A stretch of 64,000 nucleotides of DNA from Roseovarius faecimaris. GTDB taxonomy: Bacteria; Pseudomonadota; Alphaproteobacteria; Rhodobacterales; Rhodobacteraceae. The DNA is taken from assembly GCF_009762325.1 (NCBI RefSeq), contig NZ_CP034348.1, positions 62,001 to 126,000 on the forward strand. The letters run 5' to 3'. Numbering within the stretch: position 1 is the first letter of the stretch; every line of letters starts with the position of its first letter. The translations under genes and the position numbers were made by a program. Positions 55,343-64,000 of the stretch are shown piece after piece. Below the pieces are notes generated by a model that saw nothing but the letters and a program-made list of their open reading frames with translations, did not search any database and was not told where the DNA came from.

Positions 55343-56154
55343 GAGCAAACCTCATCTTCGGCGTTGTCTTGACAGCACTCTTTACCGGGGCGGCATTGCT
55401 GTCGTTTCTTTGGGTCCCCTACGACATCGAGACGATGGACATTGCCGGAAAGTTCAAGCCTCCGTCACTCGCGCACCCGCTTGGTACGGATCATTTCGGC
55501 CGTGATATTCTCAGCATGATCATGGTTGGTGCGCGCACGTCTATCGCGGTGGCGCTTGTCGCGGTGGGGATAGGGATGGGGCTGGGGGTGCCGCTCGGGC
55601 TTGCAGCGGCGGCCAACCGCGGCGGCTGGCTCGACGAGATTATAATGCGCGGTAACGACCTGATCTTTGCCTTTCCGAGCCTGCTGATCGCGATCATGAT
55701 CACCGCCGTGTTCGGTGCGAGCGCTCTCAATGCGATCATTGCCATCGGCATCTTCAACATTCCTGTCTTTGCCCGGCTGGTGCGGGGGGCTGCTCTGAGT
55801 CTGTGGACGAGAGACTTTGTCCTGGCTGCGCGGGTTTCGGGAAAGGGTGCTGCGCGTATTTCATTCGAGCACATTCTGCCCAATGTAACGAACCTGCTTA
55901 TCGTTCAGGGTACGATCCAGTTTTCCCTTGGTATCCTGGCCGAAGCCGGCCTGAGCTATGTCGGACTTGGGGCGCAGCCGCCAATCCCGAGCTGGGGCCG
56001 GATGCTGGCGGATAGTCAGACGATGATCTCCTTCGCACCACATCTGGCCTTGTTTCCGGGTTTGGCGATCTTGCTGACTGTGTTGGGGCTCAACCTTATG
56101 GGTGACGGCCTGCGTGACCGGCTCGACCCGAAGCTGAGGCGGCAGGCGCGATGA
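55339..56154 (+). CDS. ABC transporter permease (DppC-like)
   Basis: A 271-residue partner permease. It begins with a single helix (about 5-28) and the HPLGTDHFGRDILSMIMVGARTS motif of DppC/OppC, then the EAA loop FVLAARVSGKGAARISFEHILPN. Shorter than the usual ~290 residues at its N-terminus but otherwise complete. ATGA overlaps on both sides show translational coupling within the operon. Confidence 0.95.
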   Translation: MRANLIFGVVLTALFTGAALLSFLWVPYDIETMDIAGKFKPPSLAHPLGTDHFGRDILSMIMVGARTSIAVALVAVGIGMGLGVPLGLAAAANRGGWLDEIIMRGNDLIFAFPSLLIAIMITAVFGASALNAIIAIGIFNIPVFARLVRGAALSLWTRDFVLAARVSGKGAARISFEHILPNVTNLLIVQGTIQFSLGILAEAGLSYVGLGAQPPIPSWGRMLADSQTMISFAPHLALFPGLAILLTVLGLNLMGDGLRDRLDPKLRRQAR

Positions 56155-57737
56155 GCTTGCTGGAAATCTCCGGGCTCAGCATGAGCATTCACGGTCTGCC
56201 CGTCCTGCGCGATGTAAGCCTTTCGGTGCAGCCGGGTCAGATCACCGGCGTGATTGGCGAAAGCGGCTCCGGCAAGTCGATGACGGCGCTCAGCGTGATG
56301 CAGCTATTGCCTGAAGGCGCGCGGGCCTCGGGGCGGATCAGACTTGGCGGGCGTGAGATTCTTGAGCTGAGCGAGCGGCAGATGTGTGCGCTGCGCGGCG
56401 CGGAAATCGGAATGGTGTTTCAGGAACCGATGACGGCGCTGAACCCGTTGCATCCGATCGGCCGCCAGGTGGCCGAGACGATCCTGATCCACCAGAAGGT
56501 CAGCCGCACTGAAGCGATGGCCCGCGCCGCAGAAGCGCTGGAGCGGGTAGAGCTGCCTCAGAACCGATTCCCGCTGGGGCGGTTTCCGCATGAGCTGTCG
56601 GGCGGGCAACGTCAGCGCGTGGGCATCGCGATGGCGATTGCTTTGAAGCCCCGGCTTCTGATCGCTGACGAGCCGACCACCGCACTTGACGTGACCACGC
56701 AGGCCGAGGTGCTGCGTCTGATCAGGCGGCTGGTGGCTGAGGATGAGATGGGATGCCTGCTGATCAGTCATGACCTGGGTGTGGTGGCGGACATGGCCGA
56801 TGAGATTGTGATCATGCGGCATGGTCAGGTGCTGGAAACCGGACGGTTTGGCGGGCTCACGCACCCATATTCGCAGGCGCTTCTGGAGGCGTCGGACCAT
56901 AGGCCCGACCGCGAAGGAAACCCGGGCGAGGCACCGCTCCTGCGGGTCCGCGATGTGGTGCGTGAATACACGACGCCGCGCAAGGGCTGGACGGGCAAAC
57001 CGGGGACGTTCCGGGCCGTTGACGGGGTCAGCTTTGACATTCGCGAAGGGGAAAACCTGGGTCTTGTCGGAGAAAGCGGGTGTGGAAAGTCGACGCTGAC
57101 GCGCGCCATTCTGGGCCTTGATGCGCTGCAGGGCGGCTCAATCGAGATGCTTGGCGAGCGCGTCATCGCGGGCCAGAAGGTAAGCCGGGCCACACGGGCA
57201 CAGATGCAGGTCGTGTTTCAGGACCCCTATGGCAGCTTCAACCCGCGCCACAAGGTCGGGCGCCTGGTTGCAGAGCCGTTTCATCTGGCAGCGGACCCTC
57301 CCAAAGGAGCCGAGAGACAGGCGGCTGTTGCAGAGGCGTTGGAGAGCGTGGGGCTGACCGCGGCGGATGCCGAAAAGTACATACATGAGTTTTCAGGGGG
57401 ACAGCGGCAACGCATCGCCATTGCGCGGGCACTTCTCATCCGGCCCAGGCTGATCATTCTTGATGAGGCGGTCTCGGCGCTGGATGTGCAAGTCCGCGCT
57501 CAGATCCTCGACCTGCTGGCCGGGTTGAGCGACCGGTTTGGCCTGACCTATCTTTTCATCAGCCATGATCTGAGCGTTGTGCGCAACGTGACGGACCGGG
57601 TGATGGTAATGCAGGCCGGTAAGATCGTGGAACAGGGCACGACAGAAGATGTCTTTGCCAACCCTCGCCATGAGTATACCCGCGCGCTGATCGATGCTGT
57701 GCCCAGCTTGCCGCATAGGGCGATCACGGGTTTTTAG
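56151..57737 (+). CDS. Dual ATP-binding ABC transporter protein (DppD-DppF fusion)
   Basis: A 528-residue protein with two complete ATPase domains. Domain 1: Walker A GESGSGKSMT, signature LSGGQRQRVGIAMA, Walker B LLIADEPTTALD. Domain 2: Walker A GESGCGKSTL, signature FSGGQRQRIAIARA, Walker B LIILDEAVSALD. Each is followed by an H-loop (LLISHDLG, LFISHDLS). The fused form replaces separate D and F subunits. It completes the transporter. Confidence 0.96.
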   Translation: MSLLEISGLSMSIHGLPVLRDVSLSVQPGQITGVIGESGSGKSMTALSVMQLLPEGARASGRIRLGGREILELSERQMCALRGAEIGMVFQEPMTALNPLHPIGRQVAETILIHQKVSRTEAMARAAEALERVELPQNRFPLGRFPHELSGGQRQRVGIAMAIALKPRLLIADEPTTALDVTTQAEVLRLIRRLVAEDEMGCLLISHDLGVVADMADEIVIMRHGQVLETGRFGGLTHPYSQALLEASDHRPDREGNPGEAPLLRVRDVVREYTTPRKGWTGKPGTFRAVDGVSFDIREGENLGLVGESGCGKSTLTRAILGLDALQGGSIEMLGERVIAGQKVSRATRAQMQVVFQDPYGSFNPRHKVGRLVAEPFHLAADPPKGAERQAAVAEALESVGLTAADAEKYIHEFSGGQRQRIAIARALLIRPRLIILDEAVSALDVQVRAQILDLLAGLSDRFGLTYLFISHDLSVVRNVTDRVMVMQAGKIVEQGTTEDVFANPRHEYTRALIDAVPSLPHRAITGF

Positions 57738-57812
57738 GTTGCGGCCAGAAGTGGAGTAAACCATTGTGTTCGGGATGCAGCGACCAGGAAATTGCGGGAC
57801 AGGAGACCTCCT

Positions 57813-58595
57813 TTGTATCTGAAAGCTCTGTTCACCTGTCTGACCCTGATCATGGCCACCTTGAGCGGTGCGAGCCTGGCGCAACAGTCGCCGCCGACGC
57901 GGACGGAACTGATTGAATTCATCGGTCAGATTCCCGAGCTGAAAGGAACGCGCGAGGCGATGGCGCAACTGGGGTACAAAAGCCCGCAGTTGGATCTTGT
58001 GGTGGATCACGAGCAGCGGTTGTGGAACGACAAGGTGATCGCCGGCTATGTCGCCGACCGGCTGATCGGACTGTACAATGGTAACCTTCCTAATGGCTGG
58101 GCCCCTGAGGGGTTGATCGCACCACTTTTCGATTCCGGCTACACAAATCTGTCTCGCAGCGACAAGATTTTCTACTTCAAGGTGCAATCGGCAATCTTGA
58201 ATGCCATGTCCGTCAATGAATGCGGCCTGATCATTAAGGGGCGTATGTCAGAAAGACGGCTGGAGCGCACCATTAGCCGTGCCGAAGCCCGGTTGAGCGC
58301 CGATACGTTAAAGCGATATTATCAGCTGCAGCGGACGGCCATCCGTACTGGCGTAAGCAAGGCGCCCAAGACACTCAGCCCGGCGGACAGTGCCCGCATT
58401 CAGGAGAAACTGAACGCGGCCGTACGTAGCCGTATTGAGAGCGATCCGAACTTGAAAGGTGTGGCGGCCGCCATGGAAAATATGAACCGCGCATCGACGA
58501 CCAACGCCTGTCAGACAGGGCTGCTGTACTATGATACGGCCCTCAGCATGAAGGGGCGGGATCTGGATCATGTGCTGCTGTATATGAACGAGTAG
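57813..58595 (+). CDS. Exported protein of unknown function
   Basis: A 260-residue protein from a TTG start placed 6 bases after AGGAGA; a TTG at 57792 is an alternative. N-terminal signal peptide (YLKALFTCLTLIMATLSGASLAQQ). The mature part is mostly helical with no recognised domain; two Cys (NECGLI and NACQTG) could form a disulfide. The following gene starts one base inside its stop, so the two are coupled although their likely compartments differ. Confidence 0.65.
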   Translation: MYLKALFTCLTLIMATLSGASLAQQSPPTRTELIEFIGQIPELKGTREAMAQLGYKSPQLDLVVDHEQRLWNDKVIAGYVADRLIGLYNGNLPNGWAPEGLIAPLFDSGYTNLSRSDKIFYFKVQSAILNAMSVNECGLIIKGRMSERRLERTISRAEARLSADTLKRYYQLQRTAIRTGVSKAPKTLSPADSARIQEKLNAAVRSRIESDPNLKGVAAAMENMNRASTTNACQTGLLYYDTALSMKGRDLDHVLLYMNE

Positions 58596-59758
58596 TGGCA
58601 CGGCTGAAGATCGCCAATCGCGACGCGCGACGGCTCTGGCTCTGGACCAATGGCCTGTCCGCGACGCCCGTTGGCAAGCTCGATGTCATGGCGATCATCC
58701 GGCAGCTTGGATTTGTTCAGATCGACACGATCCGCAATGTCACCCGGGCGCATAATCACATCCTGTGGACCCGCAATCAGAATTATCGCGAAGGCATGCT
58801 CTGGCCGCTGTTGAAAAAGCGGGAGCTGTTCGAACATTTCACACATGATGCGTCGCTCATCCCGATGGAAACATTGCCCATCTGGCAACGCCAGTTTCGC
58901 AGGCTCGGGGAAAAAGCGGCGCGGGGGGCGTGGTATCAATCGGGGTTGGATAGCGGCGAGATTGGCAACATACGCAAGCGTATTGAACTGGAAGGCGCGC
59001 TGTCGACCCATGCGTTTGAGACCAAAGCGGAAAGCCGCGAAATGTGGGCCCGTCCACCGCATAAGAAGGCACTGGATCAGATGTGGTATGCGGGGGAGTT
59101 GGCCACCTGCTACCGCGAAGCCTTCGTAAAGTTTTACAACCTCGGAGAACGGGTTTTTCCCGCCCACCTTCGGGAGGGGCCAGAGGATGTTGAACAGATA
59201 GATATGCTTTGTGATCAAGCGCTTGACCGAATTTCAATGGGTACTTGCGGCGAGGTGCAGCGCTATTGGGAGGCGATGAGCGCGGTAGAGGCTCGGGGCT
59301 GGTTGCACCGCAGGCAGTTGGTTCCGGTCGACGTGCAAGGCGCCAACGGGCGCTGGCAAGAGGCCTGGGGCGCGCCGGATATCGAAACGCGGCTCAATGA
59401 GGCACCCTCGCCAACCATACGCCTGCGTATCTTAAATCCGTTTGATCCCGCCATACGGGACCGTATGCGATTGCAGCGCCTGTTTGGCTTCGAGTATCGC
59501 AACGAGATGTTCGTCCCCGCGGAAAAGCGGCGCTGGGGATACTACGTGTATCCGCTTCTGGAGGGAGACCGGTTTGTCGGCCGATGCGAGATCAAGGCGG
59601 ACCGGGCGGAAGGATGGATGCGTGTCACCGGCTTCTGGCCCGAACCCGGCGTGAAATGGAAACCGATCAGGCTCGACAGGTTCGAGGCCGAGCTGACTCG
59701 TCTCGCCCGGTTCATCGGGGTTCAAGACGTGGACTGGGATGTTCCAAGGCCCTGTTAG
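58595..59758 (+). CDS. YcaQ-like winged-helix protein (HTH_42 family)
   Basis: A 387-residue member of the YcaQ/AlkX family. YcaQ is a DNA glycosylase that unhooks interstrand crosslinks; the bacterial family contains three winged-helix domains. Family-like blocks: LGFVQIDTIRNVTRAHNHILWTRNQNY (in part), LFEHFTHDASLIPME, and ILNPFDPAIRDRMRLQRLFGFEY. The GTG start overlaps the TAG stop upstream by one base, and no ATG alternative is near. Substrate not verifiable from sequence. Confidence 0.88.
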   Translation: MARLKIANRDARRLWLWTNGLSATPVGKLDVMAIIRQLGFVQIDTIRNVTRAHNHILWTRNQNYREGMLWPLLKKRELFEHFTHDASLIPMETLPIWQRQFRRLGEKAARGAWYQSGLDSGEIGNIRKRIELEGALSTHAFETKAESREMWARPPHKKALDQMWYAGELATCYREAFVKFYNLGERVFPAHLREGPEDVEQIDMLCDQALDRISMGTCGEVQRYWEAMSAVEARGWLHRRQLVPVDVQGANGRWQEAWGAPDIETRLNEAPSPTIRLRILNPFDPAIRDRMRLQRLFGFEYRNEMFVPAEKRRWGYYVYPLLEGDRFVGRCEIKADRAEGWMRVTGFWPEPGVKWKPIRLDRFEAELTRLARFIGVQDVDWDVPRPC

Positions 59759-59881
59759 GACTGGCCTGTGGCCTCAAGCGAACGGCGTGCCCGACCCGAA
59801 AAGGCGCAGGTGCGCATGACTGGCGCTTGAGAGGCAAAAGCGATAGGCCAGAGGATGAAGAGAGGCAAGGGAGGCGCGGTT

Positions 59882-60622
59882 ATGCGGCTGAAAGGGAAGA
59901 CGGCGGTAATTACCGGAGCGGCAAGCGGCTTCGGAGCGGGAATCGCCCGGAAATTCGTCGCCGAAGGGGCCCGCGTAATGATCGCGGACCTCAATGCCAC
60001 CGGAGCGACGGCTATGGCGGCTGAACTTGGTGCAGAGGCCTGTGCGGTCGATGTGTCCGAGGCAGCCAGCGTACAAGACATGCATGACACAGCAGTGGCG
60101 GCGTTCGGGACACCGGATATCATTGTGAACAATGCAGGGATCACCCATCTGCCACAGCCGCTTGAAGAAGTGAACGAAACGGATTTTGACAGAGTTCTGG
60201 CCGTGAACTGCAAATCGGTCTACCTGACCGCGCGTGCCTTTGTGCCCGGGATGAAGGCGCGCGGGACAGGGACGATCCTGAATGTGGCATCGACCGCCGG
60301 AGTGAGTCCGCGGCCGAGGCTGAACTGGTACAATGCCAGCAAGGGGTGGATGATCACCGCGACCAAGGCCATGGCTGTTGAGCTTGCACCGCTCGGCATC
60401 CGGGTGAATGCCCTGAACCCGGTGGCGGGCGAGACCCCGCTTCTGGCCAGCTTCATGGGTGAAGATACCCCCGAGATGCGCGCCAAGTTTCTTAGCACCA
60501 TCCCCTTGGGCCGGTTTTCGACGCCTGAAGATATGGGAAATGCAGCCGCTTTCCTGTGCTCGGACGAGGCCAGCATGATTACGGGTGTCTGTATGGAAGT
60601 GGATGGTGGGCGCTGTATTTGA
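59882..60622 (+). CDS. SDR family oxidoreductase
   Basis: A 246-residue classical short-chain dehydrogenase. Cofactor motif TGAASGFGAGIARKF (TGxxxGxG), NNAG at IIVNNAGITH, catalytic Ser in ASTAG and Tyr-x3-Lys in WYNASKGW. The Asp in MIADLNATG, after the second strand, points to NAD(H). Start MRLKGKTAVITG follows GGGAGGCGCGGTT. Substrate unknown; nearest neighbours are unrelated. Confidence 0.93.
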   Translation: MRLKGKTAVITGAASGFGAGIARKFVAEGARVMIADLNATGATAMAAELGAEACAVDVSEAASVQDMHDTAVAAFGTPDIIVNNAGITHLPQPLEEVNETDFDRVLAVNCKSVYLTARAFVPGMKARGTGTILNVASTAGVSPRPRLNWYNASKGWMITATKAMAVELAPLGIRVNALNPVAGETPLLASFMGEDTPEMRAKFLSTIPLGRFSTPEDMGNAAAFLCSDEASMITGVCMEVDGGRCI

Positions 60623-60651
60623 CCCGCCGGGAAAGGTCGCTGTGCGGGTCT

Positions 60652-60685
60652 GCCTCCGGCGGGAGTATTTTGGCCAAGAAGAAGA
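60652..60685 (+). repeat. Intergenic repeat copy
   Basis: CCTCCGGCGGGAGTATTTTG followed by GCCAAGAAGAAG, between the SDR gene and gmd. The best-preserved copy in the window with that at 25825-25857; a shorter variant is at 63932-63962. Confidence 0.6.
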
Positions 60686-60772
60686 GGGGAAGGCTTCTGG
60701 CGCTGCCGGGGGTCTGTTCAAAGCGGGCCAATGGCGCTAATCGGGAATAACATCAGCTAGAGGGCGCGGATC

Positions 60773-61831
60773 TTGAAAAAAGCACTGATTACCGGCGTAA
60801 CCGGACAGGACGGGGCGTATCTGTCGGAGTTTCTTCTGGGCAAGGGCTACGAGGTGCATGGCATCAAGCGGCGCACCTCGCTGTTCAACACCGCGCGGAT
60901 CGACCATCTGTTCGAAGGCGAGCCGGGGCGCACAGGGCAGTTCCAGCTGCATCATGGGGACATGACAGACAGCTCGTCGCTTACGCATATCCTGCAGAAG
61001 GTACGGCCTGACGAGGTGTATAACCTTGCGGCGCAGAGCCACGTCGCGGTCAGTTTTGAAGAGCCGGAATATACCGCCAATTCCGATGCGATGGGAGCGC
61101 TTCGCCTTCTGGAGGCGATCCGGTTCCTGGGCATGGGAGAGACGACGCGCTTCTATCAGGCGTCCACCTCGGAGCTTTACGGGCTGGTGCAGGAAACTCC
61201 GCAGAAAGAGACAACGCCCTTCTATCCGCGTTCGCCCTATGCGGTGGCCAAGCTTTATGCCTACTGGATCACGGTGAATTATCGCGAGGCCTATGGCATG
61301 TACGCCTGTAACGGCATTCTCTTCAACCATGAGAGCCCCATCCGCGGAGAAACCTTTGTGACCCGCAAGATCACGCGGGCGCTGGCACGGATCAAGCTTG
61401 GCATGCAGGACGAGTTGCTTCTGGGCAATATGGATGCGCGGCGCGACTGGGGCCATGCACGTGACTATGTGCAGATGATGTGGCTCATGCTCCAGCAGGA
61501 GACGCCCGAGGATTATGTGATTGCCACGGGGCAACAATATTCGGTGCGGGAGTTTGTGTCGCGCGCTGCAGAGAAGCTCGACATGCACCTTACGTTTGAA
61601 GGGGCAGGCGTCGAGGAAGTGGCGCGGGATCAGGATGGTCGCGTCGTGGTGCGGGTTGATCCGCAATATTTCCGTCCGGCCGAGGTAGAGACCTTGCTGG
61701 GGGATGCCTCAAAGGCGCGGCAGCAGTTGGGCTGGGAGCCTGAGACGAGTTTCGAGGCGTTGGTGGATGAGATGGTAACATCCGACCTCGCCGAAGCCGA
61801 AGCCCAGTTGCGGGCTCAGGCGCATTCATGA
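60773..61831 (+). CDS. gmd: GDP-mannose 4,6-dehydratase
   Basis: Converts GDP-D-mannose to GDP-4-keto-6-deoxy-D-mannose. 352 residues from a TTG start (no ATG fits); NADP-binding [16 protein letters not shown], catalytic Thr132-Ser-Glu134 (STSELYG), Tyr156 and Lys160 ([15 protein letters not shown]), and TRRDWGHA-like [13 protein letters not shown]. It overlaps fcl by ATGA and begins the last operon of the window. Confidence 0.97.
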   Translation: MKKALITGVTGQDGAYLSEFLLGKGYEVHGIKRRTSLFNTARIDHLFEGEPGRTGQFQLHHGDMTDSSSLTHILQKVRPDEVYNLAAQSHVAVSFEEPEYTANSDAMGALRLLEAIRFLGMGETTRFYQASTSELYGLVQETPQKETTPFYPRSPYAVAKLYAYWITVNYREAYGMYACNGILFNHESPIRGETFVTRKITRALARIKLGMQDELLLGNMDARRDWGHARDYVQMMWLMLQQETPEDYVIATGQQYSVREFVSRAAEKLDMHLTFEGAGVEEVARDQDGRVVVRVDPQYFRPAEVETLLGDASKARQQLGWEPETSFEALVDEMVTSDLAEAEAQLRAQAHS

Positions 61832-62748
61832 AGGTTTTTCTGACTGGCGGGCGTGGTATGGTCGGCCGCGCGGTGCAGGATGATCCTGCGGCTGCGGGGC
61901 ATGAGATCATCGCACCATCGTCAGTCGAGCTTGACCTGACCGATCGCGCTGCGGTCATCGCCTCCGTGGCCGAGGCTAAGCCCGATCTGGTGATCCATGC
62001 CGCCGGGCGGGTTGGCGGCATTCAGGCCAATATGGCCAACAAGGCCGGGTTTCTGACCGACAATATGGATATGGGGCTGAACATCGTGCTGGCCGCGAAA
62101 GCGGCGGGTGTGCCGCGCCTGCTCAACCTTGGCAGCAGTTGCATGTATCCGCATGATGCGCCCAACCCACTGGCCGAGGAGAGCCTTGGCAAGGGCGAGC
62201 TGGAGCCGACGAACGAAGGGTATGGACTGGCCAAGCTCGCGGTGGCGCGGCTCTGCGCCTTTGTCTCGGATGAAAATGAGGCGCTCAGCTACAAGACCCT
62301 GATGCCCTGTAACCTCTACGGGCTGCATGACAAGTTCGACCCGGCGCGGTCGCATCTGGTGCCTGCGATCATCCGGAAGGTGCATGAGGCGAAGCTGAGT
62401 GGTGCGGCAAGTGTCGAGATCTGGGGTGACGGGACCGCGCGGCGGGAATTCATGTTCGCCGGCGACCTGGCTGACGCGATCTGGACAGCGGCGGCCCGGT
62501 TCGATGAGCTTCCGGGTTTCATGAATGTCGGGCTTGGGGAAGACCGTTCAATCAACGACTATTACGCCGAAGCCGCCCGCGTGATCGGCTGGGAGGGCAC
62601 GTTTACTCATGACCTCACCAAGCCAACGGGCATGAAACAGAAGCTGGTTTCGGTCGACCGTGCCAAGTCGTTTGGCTGGTGTGCCCGGACGTCATTAGCG
62701 GACGGGCTGGCGCTGACATACGAGCATTTCAAGGAGCATCACGCATGA
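61828..62748 (+). CDS. fcl: GDP-L-fucose synthase-like epimerase/reductase (Fcl or ColC)
   Basis: A 306-residue [16 protein letters not shown] at the N-terminus, NLGSSCMYP with the catalytic Ser/Cys, and [12 protein letters not shown] (Tyr-x3-Lys). It performs 3,5-epimerisation and 4-reduction of a GDP-4-keto-sugar. Normal partner is Gmd, giving GDP-L-fucose; but because the next gene looks like the 3-dehydratase ColD, this enzyme could act as the epimerase/reductase that finishes GDP-L-colitose. Overlaps both neighbours by ATGA. Confidence 0.94.
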   Translation: MKVFLTGGRGMVGRAVQDDPAAAGHEIIAPSSVELDLTDRAAVIASVAEAKPDLVIHAAGRVGGIQANMANKAGFLTDNMDMGLNIVLAAKAAGVPRLLNLGSSCMYPHDAPNPLAEESLGKGELEPTNEGYGLAKLAVARLCAFVSDENEALSYKTLMPCNLYGLHDKFDPARSHLVPAIIRKVHEAKLSGAASVEIWGDGTARREFMFAGDLADAIWTAAARFDELPGFMNVGLGEDRSINDYYAEAARVIGWEGTFTHDLTKPTGMKQKLVSVDRAKSFGWCARTSLADGLALTYEHFKEHHA

Positions 62749-63929
62749 GCGAGATCACCTTTCCTCTGGCGACGACAAGCTGGGACGAGCGCGAATATGC
62801 CGCCATCGACCGGGTGATCAAATCCGGCATGTTCTCGATGGGGGCCGAGGTGCGCACCTTCGAAGAACAGTTTGCCGCTGCGATGGGATCTGCCTATGCG
62901 GTGATGGTCAATTCCGGTTCGTCGGCAAACCTGCTGATGATCGCGGCGCTGCGCTATCACTCGACGCATAATCTGCCCGAGGGGGCCGAAGTCATCGTCC
63001 CGGCGGTCAGTTGGTCGACGACGTATTATCCGTTGCACCAGTACGGCCTGGTGCAGAAATTCGTCGATATCGATCCTGAGACGCTGAACTATGACCTGGA
63101 TGCGCTGGAGGCGGCGATCGGACCCGAGACACGCGCGATCATGGTGGTGAACCTGCTTGGCAATCCCAATGACTTCGACCGGATCAAGGCAATCGTCGGT
63201 GACCGCGATATTCTTGTGTTTGAGGACAATTGCGAGTCGCTTGGCGCCACCTACAAGGGCCGTCAGGCCGGCACGTACGGGATCGCGGGCACCTATAGCT
63301 CGTTCTTCTCTCATCATATTGCCACGATGGAAGGCGGTCTTGTCGTCACCGACGATGAAGAGCTTTACCACATCATGCTGAGCGTGCGGTCGCATGGCTG
63401 GACCCGGCATTTGCCCAAGGTGAACCACGTAACAGGCACCAAGAGCGACGATCCGTTCGAGGAGAGTTTTAAATTCGTGCTGCCGGGCTACAACCTGCGT
63501 CCGCTTGAGATGAGCGGGGCCATCGGTCAGGAACAGATCGCCAAGCTGCCGATGATCGTGCGCGAAAGGCGTGCGAATGCGGAGCGGTTCCGGGCGCTGA
63601 TGCAGTCCTATCCGGAGTTACGCATTCAGCGGGAGATCGGCGAGAGCAGCTGGTTCGGATTTGCGATGGTGGTGCAGCCCGAGGCCGGGTTTGAGCGTGC
63701 CGCGCTGATCGCGTCGCTGACCCAGCATGGTGTGGAGTGCCGCCCCATCGTGGCCGGAAACTTCGCCAAGAATGAGGTGGTGACACGCCATATGCCCCAC
63801 CGCATTCATGGGGAGCTGCGCCATGCGGATGATATCGACCGCAACGGGCTCTTTATCGGCAACCACCACTACCCGCTCGACACCCAATGGAATGCGTTGC
63901 GCGCGGCATTGGATGCGGTGAGAGTATAG
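62745..63929 (+). CDS. Aminotransferase-fold 3-dehydratase (ColD-like), PLP lysine replaced by His
   Basis: A 394-residue DegT/DnrJ/EryC1/StrS-fold protein. The site that normally carries the PLP-binding Lys (SF..xK...EGG) reads SSFFSHHIATMEGG, with His190 at the Lys position, as in GDP-4-keto-6-deoxymannose-3-dehydratase (ColD) and CDP-sugar 3-dehydrases (DdhC/E1). Asp161 and VNSGSSANLL are kept for PLP binding. With gmd in the same operon the substrate is predicted to be GDP-4-keto-6-deoxymannose. A ColD-type enzyme uses PMP and glutamate rather than an internal aldimine. A normal sugar aminotransferase such as perosamine synthase is ruled out by the missing Lys. Confidence 0.88.
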   Translation: MSEITFPLATTSWDEREYAAIDRVIKSGMFSMGAEVRTFEEQFAAAMGSAYAVMVNSGSSANLLMIAALRYHSTHNLPEGAEVIVPAVSWSTTYYPLHQYGLVQKFVDIDPETLNYDLDALEAAIGPETRAIMVVNLLGNPNDFDRIKAIVGDRDILVFEDNCESLGATYKGRQAGTYGIAGTYSSFFSHHIATMEGGLVVTDDEELYHIMLSVRSHGWTRHLPKVNHVTGTKSDDPFEESFKFVLPGYNLRPLEMSGAIGQEQIAKLPMIVRERRANAERFRALMQSYPELRIQREIGESSWFGFAMVVQPEAGFERAALIASLTQHGVECRPIVAGNFAKNEVVTRHMPHRIHGELRHADDIDRNGLFIGNHHYPLDTQWNALRAALDAVRV

Positions 63930-63931
63930 CG

Positions 63932-63962
63932 CCCCCGGCAGGAGTTTTTCGCCAAGAAGAAG
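63932..63962 (+). repeat. Intergenic repeat copy (variant)
   Basis: CCCCCGGCAGGAGTTTTTC then GCCAAGAAGAAGC, 3 bases after the ColD-like stop. Last feature before the window edge; no gene is seen in 63963-64000. Confidence 0.45.
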
Positions 63963-64000
63963 CGCGCGCCTCTTTCTTCTCTGCTTTCAGGCTACGCCCG

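Noticed and set aside
62745-63929. GDP-perosamine synthase
   Set aside because: Gmd context fits, but the Lys that must bind PLP in an aminotransferase is His here.

Overview
The window looks like a chromosomal segment of a high-GC alphaproteobacterium, most likely a Rhodobacterales (Roseobacter-group) heterotroph. The inference rests on gene content: a 44-residue aa3 oxidase subunit IV, an Mcl1-type malyl-CoA lyase, a DmdC-like acyl-CoA dehydrogenase, TRAP and Dpp-type transporters, a Hint-domain protein, a GT14/DUF5928-type glycosyltransferase and the DgcN/DgcA pair. No insertion sequence, prophage, CRISPR array or replication origin was seen. Most adjacent genes are joined by ATGA, GTGA or 1-nt stop/start overlaps.

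Layout. 0-5.3 kb: 3' part of an MttB-family methyltransferase, a small orphan protein, alanine dehydrogenase with a divergent Lrp regulator, a Hint-domain protein and a DUF5063 protein. 5.3-7.4 kb: pnp. 7.6-23.1 kb: an extended histidine-utilisation region. hutI-hutH-hutG-(CoA-transferase)-(acyl-CoA dehydrogenase)-hutU lie on the minus strand, followed by a flavin-reductase-like gene and a DctPQM TRAP transporter, then an ornithine-cyclodeaminase-like gene and a HutH paralogue that lacks the Ala-Ser-Gly triad. hutF is divergent. The pathway runs histidine -> urocanate (HutH) -> imidazolonepropionate (HutU) -> formiminoglutamate (HutI) -> formylglutamate (HutF) -> glutamate (HutG). Two related palindromes (hutI/hutF gap and upstream of the cyclodeaminase-like gene) suggest one regulator for both parts.

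23.2-29.4 kb: a methyltransferase; a D-glutamate/D-amino-acid module (D-amino-acid transaminase, DgcA, DgcN); an MFS transporter; and malyl-CoA lyase, with two perfect 22-bp palindromes spaced 30 bp apart between the last two. 29.5-37.3 kb: a bicupin/TetR pair, a plsC-cdsA-CDP-alcohol phosphatidyltransferase operon, OmpA-type lipoprotein, LOG-family protein, threonine dehydratase-like enzyme and Sua5. 37.5-47.7 kb: acyl-CoA dehydrogenase/MBL hydrolase/small-protein operon, CoxIV, lipoprotein, HTH-MGMT repair protein, a large exported protein, nth-PfkB kinase, two tRNA genes with odd anticodon loops, and a HemG-like flavodoxin.

47.9-64 kb: divergent sulfotransferase and GT14 glycosyltransferase genes, a HIT protein, panB-panC, a complete dipeptide-type ABC operon with two hairpins after the binding-protein gene, an exported protein with a YcaQ-like protein, an SDR, and a gmd-fcl-aminotransferase-fold operon. 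In the last of these the PLP lysine is replaced by histidine, pointing to a 3,6-dideoxyhexose such as GDP-colitose.

Most notable: the CoA-transferase/acyl-CoA dehydrogenase pair inside the hut operon (a candidate route from imidazolepropionate to urocanate), the MIO-less HutH paralogue under a hut-like operator, and the predicted colitose-type sugar operon at the right edge.
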